Shown: positions 1 through 13,800 of the stretch, one piece after another | Layout of the letters: each line of letters starts with the position of its first letter | Position numbering within the stretch: position 1 is the stretch's first letter | From: Argopecten irradians | Taxonomy: Eukaryota; Mollusca; Bivalvia; Pectinida; Pectinidae | Assembly: GCF_041381155.1 (NCBI RefSeq) | Contig: NC_091139.1 | Span: 6,572,383 to 6,636,382 of the forward strand | Length of the DNA stretch: 64,000 nucleotides | Direction of reading: 5' to 3' | Position numbers and translations under genes: made by a program | The notes under the pieces: model-generated | Told to the model about the DNA's origin: nothing | The model's input: the letters and a program-made list of their open reading frames with translations, nothing else | Databases searched by the model: none

Positions 1-63
1 TGGTTAGACTCTTCGTCATCCTCAATTTACAATCACATACCTGGTATGCCTGAAGTATATGTG

Positions 64-285
64 TATCTAGAAAACTGTGTGATCGTAATCCTAGAAAACT
101 GTGTGTGTGATGTAATCCAGAAAACTGTGTGTGATGTAATCCTAGAAAACAGTGTGTGTGATCGTAATCCTAGAAAACTGTGTGTGTGTGATCGTAATCC
201 AAGAAAACTGTGTGTGCGATCGTAATCCAAGAAAACTGTGTGCAATCATAATCCTAGAAAACAGTGTGTGTGATCGTAATCCTTG
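64..285. repeat. minisatellite, ~28-bp unit
   Basis: About eight imperfect head-to-tail copies of a unit containing AGAAAACTGTGTGTGTGATC followed by GTAATCC. Copies vary mainly in the number of GT dinucleotides. The short - strand reading frame across it (33-245) is only the repeat read through and is not treated as a gene. Confidence 0.85.
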
Positions 286-291
286 GAGATT

Positions 292-1812
292 GAGGATAAC
301 TCTTTATTGCTAGGTAGGGATATACAATTTATTCCTTGTGAGGTGTAAAACCTAACACTCTACTGGAACTGGGTTGTCCATCTGTCTGTCCGTCTGTAGA
401 CACAACTTTGTCTGGCGAACTTCTCCCTGAACTACTTAACAGATTTAGATAAAATTTGGTACACATAACCCTTACATAAAGGGGAGTTGAGTAAACTATA
501 TAGGGTTCTATAATGTCCCTTATTAATGGAGTTATACTAAACTGGTACAGTGGGGGTTGTTAGTTATCCACTCTGGCGATAGTTCTAGTTGTCTTTTGAG
601 GGTGGAACTTATCCTTCTCCTTCATAAGAAAGAGTATATCTCTATGATGTAAAATAGGAACTTGAATGTATTTGCTGAACATGTATACTTTCTTCTTCCT
701 GGTTTGGCCATTTAAGACACCATTTTTACCATGTATCAAATATCATGTTACAATTGTGAAATGTCAATTCGGCTTTCTCTAATAAACTAGTATGATGCAC
801 AAGTTTATTTCCCTGGACAAGCCTACCTGACACAGGAACACATGTATATATATATGAGAAATATGACATTTACATAGTGTTACTGTATATGAACTCATTC
901 ACCCCTTAAGACACATTTGAACTTTTCCAATTCAAATGTTGGAATAGTCCATTATGAATTTTCAGGGGTGAATGAGTTAATGACAATACTGCACCAGAGA
1001 CTGACCACTATAGATTAGTAAAGTCATTAATACATTTCCTAAAATGTGAGAGTGTCATAAGAACGAACAAGGAACATTGTTTGTAATTTAAGTGTATAAA
1101 AACAATAACAGAGTTTTGTTTATTGTGATTTTGTGTTAATTTTTTTCTCATGAGTTATAATGCAGGTTGTGTTTTGTAATATCACAAGCATTTTTTTTCT
1201 GTGATTTTGACGTTTAATATTTTTGTTTGTATTAATAATTTAGTGCATTTGTTGTGTAGTTTGGAGGATGGCTTATTTACTGATCTGCAGTAGCTATGCC
1301 AGGATGTTGGATTTTTGTATGAATGTAGTGAAAAATAATACCCAACAATGTAGTTTTTAGTTTTGCTTTTTTGTTTGTTGAGGGAATTTGTTAATGAAAG
1401 TATGCTGATGTTCAGCGTTATTTTTTTTCTTCATAATTTATTTGTGGATTTTTTTTTTTTAATTTTACATTTTAAAAACAATTCATAGTAAATTCAATAT
1501 GATTTTTATTCAACATATATCTGAACATTTCATTGACTATGCTATGATGATGACTGAAATTTGCTACAATGAAGTTTATTATAATATATGTATTCTAACA
1601 ATAATGCTTAATTCATTCAAAACCTTACTAAACGAAGTTGGAATTGAAGAAGAGACTCTCGAATCGGGAGATTTGAGAAAAATGATTATATCAAATTTTA
1701 GAAGGAATAAATGTTTATGCAAATTGAATTATAGTCTTGAAACTGTCACAGCAGTGGAGATTTTTTCAGTTATTTAAAAAAACTTATTTTGTACTTTTTT
1801 GATCACCTGCAG
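292..1812. other. AT-rich non-coding DNA before the first recognised exon
   Basis: No coding exon is supported here. Positions 375-560 (CTGTCTGTCCGTCTGTAGAC and the following 150 bases) look like a fragment of the mosaic repeats common elsewhere in the window. A palindromic element lies at 892-978. A 92-codon ATG frame at 1499-1777 is AT-driven and resembles nothing I know. The stretch is probably intron of the + strand gene whose exon begins at 1813. Confidence 0.5.
892..978 (+). mobile_element. 87-bp palindromic MITE, copy 1
   Basis: Imperfect palindrome starting AACTCATTCACCCCT and ending AGGGGTGAATGAGTT. The middle carries AGACACATTTGAACTTTTCC and GTCCATTATGAA. Six other copies or fragments occur in the window, in both orientations. 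The size and inverted ends suggest a non-autonomous DNA element. Confidence 0.75.
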
Positions 1813-4800
1813 TCGTTTGATTCTAAAGCACAGACTGTTGGTTTTGATTTTAATAAGTTGCATCTTTTTGCACATACAGTGGACTTCGGTTTAAATAGTG
1901 CTGGTGGTGGAAATGGCAGCACTCTGGATGCAGCCAACATGAAAGTGTCGCCAAGGTAACACCTTCTAGAGCCTGACGTGTTACTGGACACGGAACTCCT
2001 GTATCAAAGTTACCTCCCCTTGTCTGTCAGTAGTTACCATATTGTAGATAATAATCAACACCTTAAGGATGTATTCGCTAATCCTGATTGATCCCTCATT
2101 CAGTAATTCTTGTATAAATGAATCAAATCCATAGACCCATTCACCCCTGTAGACACATTTAGGCTTTTCTAAATTAAAGACTAGGCCAGTCCATTATGAA
2201 ATTTTAGGGGTCAATTAGTTAATCGGCTAATCTGCCAAACCAACCTATATATGTTTATGTGACAATGTTATGTGAGATCTTGTTATATCTATTCTACATT
2301 TAATCAAAACCAAATTAAAAAAAAAGGCTTTCTGCCATCTGCTTGCTAAACAATCCAAACTTATGACCGTGGAGGCTGTGATGGGAGCAATATGTGCCAT
2401 AGAAAGATGTTAGGGTAGAGAGGGATTAAATAGACAATGTCTACTGCCCAATCTCTATTATATCAATTAATAAGCCACCTTATAACACATTTGTAAAGCA
2501 GTAATTCTCCATTAATATTACATATATCCACACCATCAAGGGGAGGTAACTTCTGTTCCTTGATGTATCATTTGTACGATCTGTGCTGTTCCCATTGCAT
2601 ACACTGAATATTTCTAGAAATAATCATTCTGTACAGCTAGTTTAGATATCCCATTGCTAATCATACAGCTAGTTTATATACCTCAATGCTAACTGTAAAA
2701 CTAGTTTACCCCTATATATCCCAATGCTAACAGTATAGCTAGTTTAGATATCTCAATGCATATTGTACAGCTAGTTTAGATATCTCAATGCATATCGTAC
2801 AGCTAGTTTAGATATCCCATTTCTAATCTTAAAACTAGTTTAGATATCCCATAGCTAATCGTACAGCTAGTTTAGATATCCCATTGCTAATCGTACAGCT
2901 AGTTTAGATATTCCATTGCTAACTGTACAGCTAGTTTAGATATCCCATTGCTAATCGTACAGCTAGTTTAGATATTCCATTGCTAACTGTACAGCTAGTT
3001 TAGATATCCCAATGCTAATTGTAAATCTTATCTCATAAGAAAGTTAATACAATATAGCAGTAGGTTTGGCTTAATATCAGTTATTAACTCATTCATCCCT
3101 GAAGACACATTTGAACTCTTCTAATACAAAGCCTGGAAGAGTTCATTATGAACTTTCAGGGGTGAATGAATCATATTATTCAGTAATTTTCTTAGGTACA
3201 GGCTCCTATCATACAAATCTTTCAAACTGATGTTGAATAGTGTTATCACATTTTTGTTGTTCACAAGTTGCTGCTGTATACAAGTCTGTTTCTGTTTGCG
3301 TTGTCTTGAACAAGTGTGTTTCTTTTCTGGTTCAGAATTCACCCAAGCTATGACACTGCTGTTCATTTGTCTCCCTAAAAATTGGTTTAACCAATTCATC
3401 CCTGAAATTCCAAAATGGACTGATCCAGCCTTTGAACTAGAAGAATCTAAATGCGTCTTCAGGGGTGAATAGGTTAATACACATGAGTTTGTTTTTCTTG
3501 GATTTGATTGCTGTGAATTCTATGCAAGATTATTACAAGGGTATACACTACTGTATACCTTTCACCAAGATACAACCAATATTCATGCTCAATAATGAGT
3601 TTTCATCAAGTTCTGATTTATGAACTAATATTCAGTTATGCAGAAGAGCGCTACCTAGTATATTCTGTCTCTGCATATTAAAGAGTTATCTGCCCTTGTG
3701 GATAGATTGATTAATTGTGACATGTATTCGTGAATTTAACATACTCAGTAAAATATTTTTCAGAGAAAATGACATAATTTTGTTCACAAAATGATAACAT
3801 CACAATGCGATACCTTCCCAGCAAGGGAGATAACTGTAATATGCAAGACGGAATAAAACTTGTAATGCTGTTTTGAGGATGGAATAGAATGGGATGTGCA
3901 ATGTTGAAATGATTTACAATTATCTGTACATAGTTTTGTAATAGCCAGTTAGTAAAATATGTTTTGATATCAAATCAGAAATTGGTTACAACCGAGCTAT
4001 CATAATCAACATGGTACCTATATATATGGCTTCATGACTATAATTAAGTTTGGTGTATGCACTTTTTTAATAGGAGTACCAAATTTTAGTGTATGAGCTG
4101 TGTTTTATGGTAGTACAAACGTATGATTGATTTATTGTGTATATTACAGAGTTATCTGCCTTTATGTATACCGTACCGTAGGTATTGATTGTGACGTCAT
4201 GTGTTTGCGAGCATAACGTCATACCTTTCGTAGAAATAATGACGTCACAATGATTTCCTTCCTGCAAGGGAGCTAACTCTGTAGTATGCAAAGAGGGAAT
4301 TATAGAGCTTGTAGTGGGAAAGTCAGCCTTCCCTCTTTAAGATGTTGATATGAAGGGGACATCCTCCGATGTCGGTTATTTACCATCAAATGTACCGTGT
4401 ATTTATCCTCGCATCACAATGTAATCACATGTTATTGTCTTGTGACAGGATCATATCGCTGACTATGGTAGGTAACCTCGGCTGTATGCACCAGGCTTCT
4501 TAAGTACAACACTTTCTGATTTCATGCTGGGTCCTGATGTCAGTATCAAACCATACCTAGTATTTCACATACCCTACATATTTTTACGGGAATCGTGTTT
4601 TTGAGATTAATGCAGGACATTGACATTGTCCCAGAAATTTTAAATAAAAAAAATTGAATAAAATTTACAATGATATGAGTTCAATTTGTTGGAAATGATA
4701 TTTTTGTTGTTAAGAGAAATCACAATGTTTTTGGACCGACAGGGCTTTTATGTCATGATTAACTTACATAAGAATCTATGAAGTGAAATCACTGAAACTG

Positions 4801-7800
4801 TTGTACAATGCTGTCTTGCATGAACAGTTCCTTATGTATGGGATATGTGTATAATACATATAAGGAACATATATGCATGGATCACCATTATATTTTGTAA
4901 CCATGTGGCGAGTTTTCCTCTCACAGGATTGGTTTTCATTTTACTGGTGTACAACAATGCTTATTCTCTTGCTTTTTTGTGCAAAGATGTGAAATTTTAT
5001 TCAAGTGACTTTTTTTTTTGGTTTTTGATTTTTTTTTTTTTTGCTCCTGTGCCTGGTCTATTTAAAAGACTAGCTGTTGGCCTTGTGCCATTGCTCAACA
5101 ACCGTCGCCCATCCAATAATTCTCTTTCAAAGCTTGATAGACATTAGACCAGTCTTGGTTTGCACTCGACCTATTTGTTAAAAAGTCTAAAAAGTCATCA
5201 GGATATAGCTGACGTACTAGAGTTATCTGCCCCTGGTAATAGCGGAGTTATCTGCTCCTGGTATTAGGTGTTCATTATTTATGGACTGCGGTGCCCAAGT
5301 GCACAAGGTGTCACACATTCTACCTATAGCCTTCCACCTTTGGTTCGCGAATTGAAACTCACTTGTGCCTGTTGAAAACCACTGACTGTAGCTTGGTGAT
5401 TTTTCTCTGGGTAATCTGTATATACTCATCTCACAAGTAAATATAAAAGATACAACACTAAAGTTCATCTGTATAGGTTTTAGCCATGACCTTGTTAATG
5501 ATATTTCTGACAGACAGTATTAATTTACCGCCATATAATTGTGGGTGAGCTTTTTGGGTCCATGGGTTTCTAACACTTGTTTAATTTACTGATATCCAAG
5601 GAATGACATTTAGTAGTGAATAACATTCCAGATATTAATATTAATATCTTTTATCCAAATATGTGTATTGTTATTTATTAAAAATCTAATTTTTAGAGTG
5701 ATTTTTAATCAATTGTCGTATAATTTCTATTGTGTTTCTGCAATGAAATGTGTTTGTTTTATTAGAGTCTTCCTCCTATTGGGAAAAGATCAATTGTAAG
5801 AATTTTCCTTTGTTTTGTTTCGATTTAATTTAGATTTATAGATATACATATGTACATATGCATGGGTTTTATATACCTGTATATATATAAATTTTATTTT
5901 CTAGTCCAGCACAATGCTTATGTGTGGATTCATCATGTACATACCTATATTTAGAATAATTTATAATAAATTAACACATATTTGTATAACACAGTATTTA
6001 CTCTAAATCAAAAGTTGGCTTTTGATGCACATGTCCTTCTTTGAGTATGTGTGCTTGAATATTGCAGAATCTGTCATTCTATGCATTTACAACAAATTTC
6101 TCTCTAGTATTGTCTGATGATTGGTAAATAGAGATAACATGATTTATGTAGTTTTTTCCATTACTGGAGTATAGATTAATTGCATATTCTGTTTTTGAAT
6201 ATTACAGAGTTATCTGCCCTTGTAGGTATCCATTGTAATGTCATTATTTCACGAGTAAAAATGTCAATTTTACAGGAAAAATATGACGTTTCGCTCTCAA
6301 AATAATTTCATCACAATCAATACCTACACACATGGGCAGATAACTCTGTAATGTGAAAATACAGAATATTTAGATGCTGAAAATGTAAATCTATATATAA
6401 TTGCAAAAGGGAGAAAATCAAAGTAGAAAAGTTGTGTAGGTTTGTGTATGTCAGCAGTCACTACAGAATTTTTTTAGACCCATAATTAACTTATGTGAAG
6501 TTGACATGCTGCCCTCAACACATCTGATTAAGTTTCAAAAGCTATACCCAGCAAGTATTTTTATATTGAACAGAATGCTCAGTCAGGTACCCAGAAGCCA
6601 TTGCGAGTGGCTTCGTCGCAGCAGAATGCTACTTCACGATGTCTCGGAGTGTTTGAAGTTCGTGGGGATGAGAAAAAGACTGCTATACTTATGAAACAAT
6701 TTTCAAAAGCACCAGCTCAAAAGTCGAGTGTAAGATTTCTGCTGCCATCACTTAACAGATTTAACAGAAGCGGCTGTCTGGCTTCGATGACGTGCTGAAC
6801 TTGGATTTGTGCATGACATTATCATTGACTCTAATGCCAGACGCCAAGAATCATGACAAAACATGACAAGATTCCATCAGAATGTCTTCATCAAAACTCA
6901 TTCATCAGTTGGTGTGGCTTTGTATGCATGTTGGTTCGGATACTAGCAGACACTACCATGTGTGCTCACCAAACATTACTTGTGATATTACCTGGCTAAT
7001 TAGCTCAATAAAACAGAACAAGGAATTCTTGTGTAGGAAGGTGCAAATTAAGTCTAGTATTAGGAAGTCTGAATGGGTCAATGGAATTCTGGTGTTACTA
7101 GGGCAAGGGCTAATAGAATCTAGTGTCTAGGGGGTCAAGGGTAATCGGTTAGACTAATAGAATCTAGTGTCTAGGGGGTCAAGGGAAATATAGTATCGAA
7201 TAGACTAATAGAATCTAGTGTCTAGGGGGTCAAGGGAAATATAGTATTGAATAGACTAATAGAATCTAGTGTCTAGGGGGTCAAGGGAAATATAGTATCG
7301 GTTAGACTAATAGAATCTAGTGTCTAGGGGGTCAAGGGAAATATAGTATTGGATAGACTTATATAATCTAGTGTCTAGGGGGTCAAGTGAAATATATTAT
7401 TGAATACAAATAGAATCTAGTGTCTAGGAGGTCAAGGGAAATATATTATTGAATACTAATAGAAACAAGTGTCTAGGGGTCAAGGGAAATATAGTATAAT
7501 CTAGTGTCTAGGGGGTCAAGGGAAATATAGTATTGAATACTAATATAATCTATTGTCTAGGGGGTCAACGGAAATATAGTATATAATCTAGTGTCTAGGG
7601 GGTCAAGGGAAATATAGTATCGGTTAGAATAATATAATCTAGTGTCTAGGGGGTCAAGTGAAATATATTATTGAATACTAATAGAATCTAGTGTCTAGGA
7701 GGTCAAGGGAAATATATTATTGAATACTCATAGAAACAAGTGTCTAGGGGTCAAGGAAATAATAGTGTATAATCTAGTGTCTAGGGGGTCAAGGGAAATA

Positions 7801-10800
7801 TAGTATGGAATACTAATAGAATCTAGTGTCTAGGGGGTCAAGGGAAATATAGTATTGAATAGACCAATAGAATCTAGTTTCTACGGGGTCAAGGGAAATA
7901 TAGTATTGAATAGAGCAATAGAATCTAGTGTCTAGGGGGTCAAGGGAAATAAAGTATGGAATAGACTAATAGAATCTAGTGTCTAGGGGGTCAAGGGAAA
8001 TAAAGTATGGAATAGACTAATATAATCTAGTGTCTAGGGGGTCAAGGGAAATATAGTATGGAATAGACTTATAGAATCTAGTGTCTAGGAGGTCAAGGGA
8101 AATATAGTATTGAATACACTAATAGAATCTAGTGTCTAGGGGGTCAAGGGAAATATAGTATCGGTTAGACCAATAGAATCTAGTGTCTATGGGGTCAAGG
8201 GTAATATAGTATGGAATACACTAATAGAATCTAGTTTCTAGGGGGTCAAGGGAAATATAGTATGGAATACACTAATAGAATCTAGTGTCTACGGGGTCAA
8301 GGGAAATATAGTATGGAATAGACTAATAGAATCTAGTTTCTAGGGGATCAAGGGAAATATAGTATGGAATACACTAATAGAATCTAGTTTCTAGGGGATC
8401 AAGGGAAATATAGTATGGAATACACTAAAAGAATCTTGTGTCTACGGGGTCAAGGGAAATATAGTATGGAATAGACTTATAGAATCTAGTTTTTAGGGGG
8501 TCAAGGGAAATATAGTATGGAATAGACTAATAGAATCTAGTGTCTAGGGGGTCAAGGGAAATATAGTATTGGATAGACATATAGAATCTAGTGTCTACGG
8601 GGTCAAGGGAAATATAGTATCGGTTAGAATAATATAATCTAGTGTCTAGGAGGTCAAGGGAAATATATTATTGAATACTAATAGAAACAAGTGTCTAGGG
8701 GTCAAGGGAAATATAGTATTGAATAGACATATAGAATCTAGTGTCTATGGGGTCAAGGGAAATATATTATTGAATACAAATAGAATCTAGTGTCTAGGAG
8801 GTCAAGGGAAATATATTATTGAATACTAATAGAAACAAGTGTCTAGGGGTCAAGGGAAATATAGTATGGAATAGACTTAAAGAATCTAGTGTTTAGGGAG
8901 TCAAGGGAAATATAGTATTGGATAGACTTATATAATCTAGTGTCTAGGGGGTCAAGTGAAATATATTATTGAATACAAATAGAATCTAGTGTCTAGGAGG
9001 TCAAGGGAAATATATTATTGAATACTAATAGAATCTAGTGTCTAGGAGGTCAAGGGAAATATATTATTGAATACTCATAGAAACAAGTGTCTAGGGGTCA
9101 AGGGAAATATAGTATAATCTAGTGTCTAGGGGGTCAAGGGAAATATAGTATGGAATACTAATAGAATCTAGTGTCTAGGGGGTCAAGGGAAATATAGTAT
9201 TGAATACACTAATAGAATCTAGTGTCTAGGGGGTCAAGGGAAATATAGTATTGAATAGACTAATAGAATCTAGTGTCTAGGGGGTCAAGGGAAATATAGT
9301 ATTGAATAGACTAATAGAATCTAGTGTCTAGGGGGTCAAGGGAAATATAGTATCGAATACACTAATAGAATCTAGTGTCTAGGGGGTCAAGGGAAATATA
9401 GTATGGAATAGACTTATAGAATCTAGTGTCTAGGAGGTCAAGGGAAATATAGTATTGAATACACTAATAGAATCTAGTGTCTAGGGGGTCAAGGGAAATA
9501 TAGTATTGAATAGACTAATAGAATCTAGTGTCTAGGGGGTCAAGGGTAATATAGTATGGAATACACTAATAGAATCTAGTTTCTAGGGGGTCAAGGGAAA
9601 TATAGTATGGAATACACTAATAGAATCTAGTGTCTACGGGGTCAAGGGAAATATAGTATGGAATAGACTAATAGAATCTAGCTTCTAGGGGATCAAGGGA
9701 AATATAGTATGGAATACACTAATAGAATCTAGTTTCTAGGGGATCAAGGGAAATATAGTATGGAATACACTAATAGAATCTTGTGTCTACGGGGTCAAGG
9801 GAAATATAGTATGGAATAGACTTATAGAATCTAGTTTTTAGGGGGTCAAGGGAAATATAGTATGGAATAGACTAATAGAATCTAGTGTCTAGGGGGTCAA
9901 GGGAAATATAGTATTGGATAGACATATAGAATCTAGTGTCTACGGGGTCAAGGGAAATATAGTATCGGTTAGAATAATATAATCTAGTGTCTAGGAGGTC
10001 AAGGGAAATATATTATTGAATACTAATAGAAACAAGTGTCTAGGGGTCAAGGGAAATATAGTATTGAATAGACATATAGAATCTAGTGTCTAGGGGGTCA
10101 AGGGAAATATAGTATGGAATAGACTTAAAGAATCTAGTGTTTAGGGAGTCAAGGGAAATATAGTATGGAATAGACTTATAGAATCTAGTGTCTAGGGGGT
10201 CAAGGGAAATATAGTATGGAATAGACTAATATAATCTAGTGTCTAGGGGGTCAAGGGAAATATAGTATTGAATAGACTTAAAGAATCTTGTGTTTAGGGA
10301 GTCAAGGGTAATATAGTATGGAATAGACTAATAGAATCTTGTGTCTAGGGGGTCAAGGGAAATAATGTATGGAATAGACTAATGGAATCTAGTGTCTAGT
10401 GGGTCAAGGGAAATATAGTATTGAATAGACTAATAGAATCTAGTGTTTAGGGAGTCAAGGGTAATATAGTATGGAATAGACTAATAGAATCTTGTGTCTA
10501 GGGGGTCAAGGGAAATAATGTATGGAATAGACTAATAGAATCTAGTGTCTAGGAGGTCAAGGGAAATATAGTATGGAAAACACTAATAGAATCGAGTATC
10601 TACGGGGTCAAGGGAAATGTAGTATGGAATACACTAATAGAATCTAGTGTCTAGGAGGTCAAGGGAAATATAGTATTGAATAGACTAATAGAATCTAGTG
10701 TCTAGGGGGTCAAGGGAAATATAGTATTGAATAGACTAATAGAATCTAGTGTCTAGGGGGTCAAGGGAAATATAGTATTGAATAGACTAATAGAATCTAG

Positions 10801-13800
10801 TGTCTAGGGGGTCAAGGGAAATATAGTATCGAATAGACTAATAGAATCTAGTGTCTAGGGGGTCAAGGGAAATATAGTATGGAATAGACTTATAGAATCT
10901 AGTGTTTAGGGGGTCAAGGGTAATATAGTTTAGAATACACTAATAGAATCTAGTGTCTAGGGGGTCAAGGGAAATATAGTATTGAATAGACTTATAGAAT
11001 CTAGTGTCTAGGGGGTCAAGGGAAATATAGTATGGAATAGACTTATAGAATCTAGTGTTAAAACTGCCAAGATTGGGTGGCTGTTTTAGGGACTATATAG
11101 CATATATCTTAAGAGCTAAATGCACCAAGGTTATATATATATTTGGGATAAAGATAAGTCTAGTGTTTTGAGCAGGCAAGCAAGTCCGGTGTCAGATGAT
11201 GGAAATCATATATTCAAGGGGTCAAGTGAAGTAGCTGTAAAGTCAACAATCTGCAAAATATTTAGCGATGAAATTGAACTTTCAAGGACAATTAAAGAAA
11301 GTTTTACTTGGTATTAAGTCTGGGGACATAATGCTCTAGAAAACCATTAAGTTAATTTGATAAAACAATCCAGAAAATGTGAAATTCTAATCTTAGTCAC
11401 ACAATGAAAATTGTGAGTGATGTGGATGTTATCACATGAGCATTGCCGTCTGATTCTATTTAAGGATGTGTGTTAGGTCTGTGATCTACAACTCTGTCAG
11501 TGTGAAATACTGGTGACATTGTATGGTTGAGATGATGTGTGACTTTCTTTGCTGTGCATGTGTTTTAATCCAGTCTGAATCTAAGCAGAACCGTACCAAT
11601 CAACAGACAATTCTGTTTTAATTATATTTGGTACATCAATTGATGAGAAATGTGAAAAATGTACAGACTTATCCTTGTATGATATATAACATTTCCATAG
11701 ACCTCCTTGTCTTAACCAAACAAAACTTCAACATCAAACATAAACTCAATCACCCCTGAAATTTATAATCAACTGTTCCAGCTTTAGTTTTGGGAGATGT
11801 CAAATGAGTCTTCAGGGGTTATTGAGTTGAAGACAACTGAGTACAGTTCAATACAATTTTGTAATAAAAATTGAAAGTTTATGCAACTTTGTGCGGAGAA
11901 TGGGTTTCTAGTTTCCTAACATGACTATGATTTAAAGTTCAATGAAGTTTTAAGATAAACATATACCTAGATACTTTTGAACGGTTTTTAGTAGGGCAGA
12001 GGGGATTCTTTCTTTGCTTATTTCTGTTTCTATTACAACATATAATCTTTTAGCATACTTCATTTACAATTTATAGCCTAGCATTATATAATGGTATTTT
12101 TAAAGATCTGCAATTATACCACTCTCAACTAATTTCAAATATGTCACTCCTTTTGATACATTCACACTGATGGAAAACTTTTAACTTTAGAAGATGCACC
12201 ACCGCTGACAAATGGTATTTTTTTCTCTATCAAAAACAGGTGCAGACGATTAAGTATTTTTCTTCGGTTGCAGAATATATTTATTTTACACAATTACCAC
12301 CATTGAAAAGTGTGAGCTTCTAATTTTAGTTCGAAATACAAATATCTAAAGTAATTAATTGCATCAGGAAAAAATTCTGTGGCACTATGTTCTATACAGA
12401 ATGAAGTACTGATTGTGCATGCACTGAGAGCACATTAAATTATTCTAAACTATTTTTTGTGTAAAATAGACATATATACATGAATACAGGATTATTCACC
12501 AATTATTGTTCAAATGATGAGTATCGTTTATGCTCTGTTTGTGGTGGAGCATCTTTAATGGTAATTTAATACATGTTTATGTAAACAACAACATAAAAAA
12601 AAATCAATAAAAAGGACCTGTTTTAGAATTGTGAAAAATTCATTTTGTTTTTTAGACAGTCCAAGATGATATTTATGCACTTATATACATTAATGTGTGA
12701 AGTTATTTTTATCCTTGAAGTTCTGTATTTAAGATTTGCTGTAAATAATGTTGTTAATAAGTTGTTCTTGAATGTTAATTATTATGACCCTGTTGTATAC
12801 TGCAGGGCATATAACCTCCAAACCATTCTGTCCAATTTGAATGTAAAATGAAGACAGATTTTTTATTTCATTTATTTTTTTCTTTCTGTCTTTTATGATT
12901 TTCTCAAGTTTGTTATTTTGTGCTTTGGTTCAGCAATAACCTCAGGTTAGAAAATATATCCTCTAAACTATGTGTGTCTTTTCTTACAGCAGACACAACA
13001 ACAATTTACTCGACAACACAGACATTCCGATCACCCTTAGGGACCTACCAGGGAATGACCGAAGCCGCTTCAACTCCGCAAGAGTAAGTTCAAATATATA
13101 ACTATACGCCCTCGAGAAAATAACTCTTTCCAGATCTTCGCCCTCGAGAAAATAACCCTTTCCAGGGAGACAATTATACCGAACAAAATTAGGAACAGCG
13201 TTGTCATCGTTGGTCAATTTCCGGTCATGTGCGGGGCTTCCAAGGGTTATTTCCCTGGGGTTATTTCCCTCAGGGATTATTTCCCTCGTCTTCCAATTCC
13301 GGGGAAATATCTAACTTATTCAATGTCATGTGATCAAGTTTAATCCAATCAGAACATTCTAAATGAAAGAGAGGTATAATGATAGTTTTTATATTCTGGA
13401 AATGATTTCAAAAGCTCCAAACCACAAAAGAATGTGATCACAAATAATATACAATTATGGCCCTCTGTTGAGGGATACATCTAGAATTGTCTCCTTGGAA
13501 AGAGTTGTTTTATCGAGGATGAAGCCCGGGAGAAAATAACTCTTGCCAGGGAGACTTTTCTAGATGTATCCCGACACATAGGGACATAATTATTTTACAA
13601 TACCAAACGAAATTAAAAGAAAAAAAATCTCTGGTACACAAACTCATTTGTCAGGCTGTAATAAAATAAGCAACAACGTTGCCAATGTCGGTTGAGGTCG
13701 TAAATGATGTCAACATCTAGTCACGTGCAGAGTTTCCAAAGGGTTATTTCCTTCAGGGGTTATTTCCCAGGTTATTCCCCTCAGAGATTATTTCCATGGG

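Noticed and set aside
7119..11062. CRISPR-like array
   Set aside because: The whole 51-bp unit is repeated with no unique spacers, and the context is an animal gene intron. It is a satellite.
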